From: Victivallis vadensis
Lineage (GTDB): Bacteria; Verrucomicrobiota; Lentisphaeria; Victivallales; GWF2-50-93
Length of the DNA stretch: 10,315 bases
Assembly: GCA_020718525.1 (NCBI GenBank)
Contig: DYRX01000043.1
Coordinates: 1-10,315 of the forward strand
Direction of reading: 5' to 3'
The notes beneath the pieces are model-generated. The model did not search any database, was not told where the DNA came from, and saw only the letters and a list, made by a program, of their open reading frames with translations. This document shows, piece by piece, positions 5,587-10,315 of this stretch. Numbering within the stretch: the first letter of the stretch is position 1; each line of letters begins with the position of its first letter. The translations under genes were made by a program, and so were the position numbers.

Positions 5587-8286
5587 ATGAAGCGTTTGAG
5601 TATCGCGGCAAGTCTTTTTTACTTTGCGTTCGGGTTCGCACTCTTTTCTCTGACAGTATCAGCCCAGCAGATCACGATCACGTCTCCTGCCGCCGGCGAG
5701 AAATGGACAGTCGGAAGCTACCGCACAATCACTTGGACTTCATCCGGCTACGACGGAAAAAAACTTGCGATAACAACGAATTCCGGGGCTTATGACATTG
5801 CTGACGAAGTTCCCGTGTCGAACGGAGAATACAGTTTCAGCATTCCTTGGGAAATTCCACCTGCGGAAGATTTTACAATCGCCCTGAAGATTGGCGGTAC
5901 AGAGAAGACCTCCGTCAAACTAGAGCTTGCTGAAAACACAAGTCCGAATCTGCAGATAAGATCGCCGATGGGCAATGAGAAATGGGCCGTCGAAAATAAA
6001 TACGCTGTTTCGTGGGAGTCCCACAATCTGGATGGCAAGCTTAAAATTGAACTTTTAAAGGCAGACGCAGTAGTTGACGAAGTCTCAGATATTGATGTCT
6101 CCTCCGTCAGATACAGCTATGAAGTTCCAAAAACTGCAGATCCCGGCACCGATTATTCCATCCGCATCACGAGTATTTCAGATGAGAGCATTCAGCTCAA
6201 GAGCCGGACTTTTTCTGTTACCGCCACAGCACCAGCAAAGAAAAAATGGACTGTTCTTTTCTATTTTGACGGAGACTGCACTCTCGGTCTTGAGTTCGAT
6301 GTTATAGATGGTTTCTACAGCATGAGCAAACTCGGAAGCAGCGAATTAGACATGAATTACATATTTCAGATTGACCGTGTTCCCGGTTATGACACCAGAT
6401 TCGGCAATTGGTATGGCACAAAACGATTTTATCTCCTGCAGGGAATGGAGCCGACTCCGGAGAATGCGATACAGGATTTGGGCGAACTCAATGTGGCCGG
6501 CAAAGAAACTCTTAGCGACTTCATCAACTGGGGCATCGAAAACTATCCGGCGGAAAGATATTTCCTGATACTGGCAGACCACGGTTCAGGCTGGTATAAG
6601 ACAGGTGTCAGGACTGCTTCGCGCCCCAAGGGAGATGTCTGCGATGACAGTACGAACGGAGGACAGAAGCTTTCGACAAAAGCCCTTCAGCAGGCTCTGG
6701 ATGCCGCCGAGGCGGGTAAAATAACTGTTCTCGGCTTCGACACATGTCTCGAGGGATACATTGAAGTCGCGTATCAGGTGCGCAATTCCGGACCGGATAT
6801 CATGATTGGTTCCCAATACAAGGAATCAACATCTGTCACTTATGATTCTGCCTCTTGGCCGTATCTTCCCATATTCTCTAAACTCAATAACCAGACGGAC
6901 ATGAGCAATGAGGCTCTTGGCGCCCTCGTCTGCAATGAGTTCATACGGAAATTCGATGTCCAGTCCCAGACGGACACACTCTCGGTGACAAAGCTCTCCA
7001 AGCTCGACGCCCTCACCGAAAAAATTGCGAGTTTCGCAGATGCGATGATTGCAGATTTCGAAGACAAAGACGCTGTGAAGACCAAGGCTGAGGAAGTTAA
7101 AAAAGCTACAAGAGATGCTGTCACATATTTTGCAAGCACAGTAGAACTAAACGGAAAAGTAAACGGACTCAATATCAACTTCCCGACAAATAAATCTTCC
7201 ATTTACTACAAGGACTATACGGAAGAATATATTGCCTTTCCGACTCCCTCGCACTGGAAGGATTTTCTGACAGCCTACATTGACAAGATGAAAGGCTCCT
7301 GGATTGAAGATGCAAGAAATGCCTCTTTCGGCGGGAGTTTCGATGACAGTGCAGACCTATATAATTTCTGCAATTATCTTTCCCCCGACAAAAATGATGT
7401 CAAACTAAACATGATATCCCAGGGGAAGGGATTCGTTGCACCAAGCAATGTAACTCTCCAGCCACGTAATAAGAACATTCAGATTGTTGCCGACCCGATA
7501 AGAGACCCGCAGCAACCGCCTCTTTCACATTTCGTCAGATGGTTCACAAGCGGCGATGTGGAAATTCTCGACATCTACTCGGCAAAAACATATGTCAAAC
7601 TGTCAGGAGATGCCTCGATCCTTGGGGTTTTCTACGAGGACAAGGACAAATACACAGTCAATTTCACGGCGGAAGGCAATGGAACGCTGACAGGCACTCT
7701 CACCCAGGAAGTGGATTCAGGAGGCTCTTGCACTGCCGTTACTGCGGTGCCAGACGAGGGGGAGGCATTTCTGGGCTGGGGCGGAGATTATGACGGCTAT
7801 GAAAATCCTCTGATTCTCGCAAACGTCCAGATGGACATGAATCTTCTCGCTTTTTTTGGCCCCGTCAATCAGGTTGGCTCGAAAAAGTTCAAATTCAGTT
7901 TTTGCAATGCGAAAAACAATATGGACAAGATTACGCTCGCTGATGCCGAGTATCCGAAAAATGCTCCGCAGGACATCGAGTCTGCGAAACTGACAATCAA
8001 CGGAGCGGCATTCGACTGTCCTGCAGGCACAGGATGGTCAAATAAAAAGCCGGGAATATATGAGTTCAATTCCGCCAAAGGCTCGCTTCCGCAGACACAC
8101 CTGAAAATTGATCTGAACAAGTTATTGTGGTCGTTTTCCGCTTCAAAAGCCAATGTGACTTCGACAATAATTCCCCAAAACAACATTGAAATACTTCTGC
8201 TGGTGAATGGGCAGGACGCTGCGAAAATCAGCCTTGGCTTTGCAGATGACCTGATTTTCAAAGGCTCCTGCGAGTACAAAAAATGA
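5587..8286 (+). CDS. Secreted clostripain-family (C11) cysteine peptidase, multidomain
   Basis: The 899-aa protein starts at ATG 5587, six bases after AGAGG (5576-5580); an in-frame TTG 33 bases upstream would put extra residues before a good signal peptide. Residues 1-26 are the signal peptide (K2-R3, hydrophobic core, VSA|QQ). Two homologous segments of about 95 aa follow (ITSPAAGEKWTVGSYRTITW from 30; IRSPMGNEKWAVENKYAVSW from 124), resembling Kre9/Knh1-type Ser/Thr-rich beta domains. The C11 peptidase domain starts at W221 (WTVLFYFDGDC). The catalytic pair is His332 in LADHGSGW and Cys387 in GFDTCLEG, the Cys preceded by Asp385 as in clostripain. Residues 689-757 (NFTAEGNGTLTG ... AVPDEGEAFLGWGGDYDG) are a bacterial-repeat/InlB-B-like domain; residues 610-685 may be a diverged copy. 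Residues 764-899 are an unrecognised beta-rich tail. C11 enzymes usually cleave after Arg or Lys. It is probably exported to the periplasm or surface; no anchor motif is seen. Confidence 0.9.
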   Translation: MKRLSIAASLFYFAFGFALFSLTVSAQQITITSPAAGEKWTVGSYRTITWTSSGYDGKKLAITTNSGAYDIADEVPVSNGEYSFSIPWEIPPAEDFTIALKIGGTEKTSVKLELAENTSPNLQIRSPMGNEKWAVENKYAVSWESHNLDGKLKIELLKADAVVDEVSDIDVSSVRYSYEVPKTADPGTDYSIRITSISDESIQLKSRTFSVTATAPAKKKWTVLFYFDGDCTLGLEFDVIDGFYSMSKLGSSELDMNYIFQIDRVPGYDTRFGNWYGTKRFYLLQGMEPTPENAIQDLGELNVAGKETLSDFINWGIENYPAERYFLILADHGSGWYKTGVRTASRPKGDVCDDSTNGGQKLSTKALQQALDAAEAGKITVLGFDTCLEGYIEVAYQVRNSGPDIMIGSQYKESTSVTYDSASWPYLPIFSKLNNQTDMSNEALGALVCNEFIRKFDVQSQTDTLSVTKLSKLDALTEKIASFADAMIADFEDKDAVKTKAEEVKKATRDAVTYFASTVELNGKVNGLNINFPTNKSSIYYKDYTEEYIAFPTPSHWKDFLTAYIDKMKGSWIEDARNASFGGSFDDSADLYNFCNYLSPDKNDVKLNMISQGKGFVAPSNVTLQPRNKNIQIVADPIRDPQQPPLSHFVRWFTSGDVEILDIYSAKTYVKLSGDASILGVFYEDKDKYTVNFTAEGNGTLTGTLTQEVDSGGSCTAVTAVPDEGEAFLGWGGDYDGYENPLILANVQMDMNLLAFFGPVNQVGSKKFKFSFCNAKNNMDKITLADAEYPKNAPQDIESAKLTINGAAFDCPAGTGWSNKKPGIYEFNSAKGSLPQTHLKIDLNKLLWSFSASKANVTSTIIPQNNIEILLLVNGQDAAKISLGFADDLIFKGSCEYKK

Positions 8287-8332
8287 TCCTAAACATGAAG
8301 CTGATTGTCATGAAATAACGATATTTACTGTC

Positions 8333-10009
8333 TCAGTTCCAGGCTGGAAGCTTTCTATATTTTCCACGGCGGTGTAGGAGATGCTCGGAATCCTTCGCCG
8401 AAATTTTTTCCTCGTAGTCCTGGAAATTCCCCTGGAAAAACACGACTTTTCCATTTCCCTCGAAAATGAGGAGATGCGAGCAGATTCTGTCAAGAAAATA
8501 TCTGTCATGGCTTATCACCATCGCGCATCCGGAAAATTCTATCAGGGCGTCTTCAAGCACGCGCATCGTATTGACGTCGAGATCGTTTGTAGGCTCGTCG
8601 AGGAGAAGAAAATTGGCGCCTTTGCGCAGGATTTTAGCAAGATGCACCCTGTTTCTTTCTCCGCCAGAGAGGTCTCCAAGCTTTTTCTGCTGTTGGGATC
8701 CCTTGAAATTGAATTTCCCCAGATATGCCCGGGCATTGAACTTCTTATCGCCGACGAAGATTTCCTCTTCCGAGCCGGCGATCTCTTCGTAGACTGTTTT
8801 TTCCGCGCTAAGGCAGTCCCTGTGCTGATCAACATGTGAAAGCAGGACGGTCGCTCCGATAGTCAGAGCTCCCGTGTCCGGCTTTTCCTCGCCTGTGATC
8901 ATCCTTAGAAGAGTGGTTTTTCCACATCCGTTGGGACCTACGACGCCCACGATTGCGCCTCTTGGCATATCGAAGGAGAGATTCGAGATGAGACCGTTGC
9001 CGGAGTATGATTTGGAGACGGAATCAAGATTGAGCACCTTGTCGCCAAGCCTGGGGCCGGGCGGAATCTGTATCGAGACTTCGTCTTTGCGGGTCTCAAA
9101 TTCCTGCGACGACAGCTCCTCGTAGCGGTTGATCCTCGACTGTCCCTTTTTGCGTTTCGCCTCGGGACTGCTGTTTATCCACTCAAGTTCCCTGGAAAGG
9201 ATCTTCTGCCTCTGCGACTCCTTCTTTTCTGTCTGGCGAAGAATCTCAGTCTTCTGCTTGAGCCAGGACGAATAGTTGCCTTCAAACGGTATTCCGCGCC
9301 CGTTCTCAAGCTCGAGTATCCACTTGGTTATCTTGTCCAGAAAATATCTGTCATGGGTCACGATGATGACGGTGCCATGATAGTCCTTGAGGGCTCCTTC
9401 TAGCCAGCAGACGGTCTCGGCGTCAAGATGGTTGGTCGGCTCGTCGAGGAGGAGCATGTCAGGTTTTTCGAGGAGGATTTTGCAGAGAGCCACGCGTCTG
9501 CGCTCGCCGCCTGAAAGCTTGCTGACGTCCGCGTCGTCTGGCGGGAGCACCAGAGCATCGGATGCGATGTCCAGAAGCCTGTCCATCTCCCAGCCGTCCG
9601 CCATGTCAATCTTTTCCTGGAGACTGCCAAGCTCGTCCATGAGCTTGTCCATTTCCGCCTGAGGAAGCTTTTCCCCCATTTTGACGGTGATCTCGTCGTA
9701 GCGTCTGATAAGATCCTGTATGGGGGCGAGGGACTCTTCGAGGTTGCCTCTGACAGTTTTTTCCGGGTTGAGCCTGGGCTCCTGGGGGAGATAGCCGACG
9801 CGCATTCCTCTGCCCAACTGCGCCTGCCCGTGATATTCCTTGTCAATTCCAGCCATGATCCTGAGAAGGCTTGACTTGCCGCTTCCGTTGTCGCCCACTA
9901 TGCCGATTTTGGCACCGTAGTAGAAGGAGAGGCTTATTCCTTCGAAAATCATTTTGCCATTGTATGACTTGGCAAGCTCCTGAGTGTTGAAAATGAACTG
10001 CGGAGGCAT
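8333..10009 (-). CDS. ettA: Energy-dependent translational throttle protein EttA (ABC-F)
   Basis: The 558-aa product begins at the minus-strand ATG 10009-10007, five bases after AAGGAG (10020-10015). An in-frame ATG at 10060 lacks a well-spaced site. Two ABC domains lie in one chain without membrane spans. Domain 1 has Walker A GDNGSGKS (39-46), signature LSGGE (165-169) and Walker B DMLLLDEPTNHLD with Glu190. Domain 2 has Walker A GPNGCGKT (358-365), LSGGE (447-451) and Walker B LLLDEPTNDLD with Glu472. The linker (about 244-325, GNYSSWLKQK to PPGPRLGDKV) is the P-site tRNA-interacting region. These segments, and the two Glu positions two residues beyond E. coli E188/E470, match EttA rather than Uup or other ABC-F proteins; E. 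coli EttA is 555 aa. EttA binds the ribosomal E site and gates the first elongation step according to ADP/ATP ratio. The tail after GKYRK differs (LPAWN). Confidence 0.96.
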   Translation of the reverse strand: MPPQFIFNTQELAKSYNGKMIFEGISLSFYYGAKIGIVGDNGSGKSSLLRIMAGIDKEYHGQAQLGRGMRVGYLPQEPRLNPEKTVRGNLEESLAPIQDLIRRYDEITVKMGEKLPQAEMDKLMDELGSLQEKIDMADGWEMDRLLDIASDALVLPPDDADVSKLSGGERRRVALCKILLEKPDMLLLDEPTNHLDAETVCWLEGALKDYHGTVIIVTHDRYFLDKITKWILELENGRGIPFEGNYSSWLKQKTEILRQTEKKESQRQKILSRELEWINSSPEAKRKKGQSRINRYEELSSQEFETRKDEVSIQIPPGPRLGDKVLNLDSVSKSYSGNGLISNLSFDMPRGAIVGVVGPNGCGKTTLLRMITGEEKPDTGALTIGATVLLSHVDQHRDCLSAEKTVYEEIAGSEEEIFVGDKKFNARAYLGKFNFKGSQQQKKLGDLSGGERNRVHLAKILRKGANFLLLDEPTNDLDVNTMRVLEDALIEFSGCAMVISHDRYFLDRICSHLLIFEGNGKVVFFQGNFQDYEEKISAKDSEHLLHRRGKYRKLPAWN

Positions 10010-10296
10010 CTTATCTCCTTGCTTTCTTCGTGTTATGTCCGGCTTTCCGTCTTTTTTCATCCTGTTTCAAAGGGCGGAAAAGATAATTGAATTTTAAGAT
10101 AAAGCAAGCGCACGGAGCCTTCGTTTTGCGAGCGTCTCTCTTTTTTCCATTGGCGATCTTTATTTTGCAGGGAATTTTCAAATCAACGTGCAGAAAAAAC
10201 AGGAAAATGGCGGATAGTAGTAAGGATGAGCAAATTTTTCCGCATTGCGCGGAGAGTCTGTGTTATTGACAATAACTTCAATCGAAGGTGAATAAA

Positions 10297-10315
10297 ATGG
10301 GAAAAGTAGCGGCCA
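10297..10315 (+). CDS. Start of a gene running off the right edge
   Basis: ATG at 10297 follows AAGGTG (10285-10290) by six bases and opens M-G-K-V-A-A before the window ends. Too little is visible to name a product. It is divergent from ettA. The 287 bp between the two starts holds no gene I can support; TTGACA at 10266-10271 is a perfect -35 word but has no -10 that would leave a leader, so no promoter is called. Confidence 0.45.

Noticed and set aside
10007..10060. Longer ettA start at the minus-strand ATG 10060
   Set aside because: The extra residues are not found in EttA proteins, and the AGG before it is too close. The ATG at 10009 has AAGGAG at good spacing.
10087..10269. Plus-strand 60-codon ORF in the ettA upstream region
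   Set aside because: No ribosome-binding site, no recognisable motif, and a hydrophobic run that is best explained by AT-rich promoter DNA.

Overview
The window (about 50% G+C in coding regions, AT-rich just upstream of several genes) is bacterial chromosome. It holds five complete protein genes and the first codons of a sixth. The organism cannot be named from the sequence. Two large Sec-exported proteins suggest a diderm environmental bacterium with a rich secretome, such as the PVC group or an uncultured candidate phylum: a beta-helix protein with a choice-of-anchor Q-like segment, and a C11 peptidase with bacterial-repeat domains. EttA fits but is not decisive. This placement is inference.

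Layout, left to right. Positions 1-127 are AT-rich and carry a 16-nt word that recurs in a transposase relic further right. A perfect-consensus promoter (TTGACA-17-TATAAT) drives a 731-aa exported protein made of a right-handed beta-helix and seven DFNGDG repeats, most simply read as a seven-bladed beta-propeller. Next come a small class I SAM methyltransferase (207 aa) and a 544-aa GT-B-like glycosyl- or glycerophosphotransferase. The latter has its own candidate promoter overlapped by a 10-bp inverted repeat. Together these two could modify or build a surface glycan.

The 531-bp gap at 5056-5586 holds a decayed minus-strand fragment resembling the C-terminal end of an IS630-type transposase, a bulged hairpin, a long imperfect inverted repeat (16 of 18 pairs) and a candidate promoter. 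It leads into an 899-aa secreted clostripain-family (C11) cysteine peptidase with two N-terminal beta-sandwich-like domains and C-terminal accessory domains. Converging on it with only 46 bp between stops is ettA, the ribosome-binding ABC-F translational throttle, on the minus strand. A new plus-strand gene starts at 10297 and runs off the window.

There is no CRISPR array, tRNA, rRNA or intact mobile element. I found no convincing new multi-gene system. The points most worth a second look are the domain architectures of the two exported proteins, the strong promoter with a dyad in its spacer, and the repeat and relic material flanking 5164-5471.
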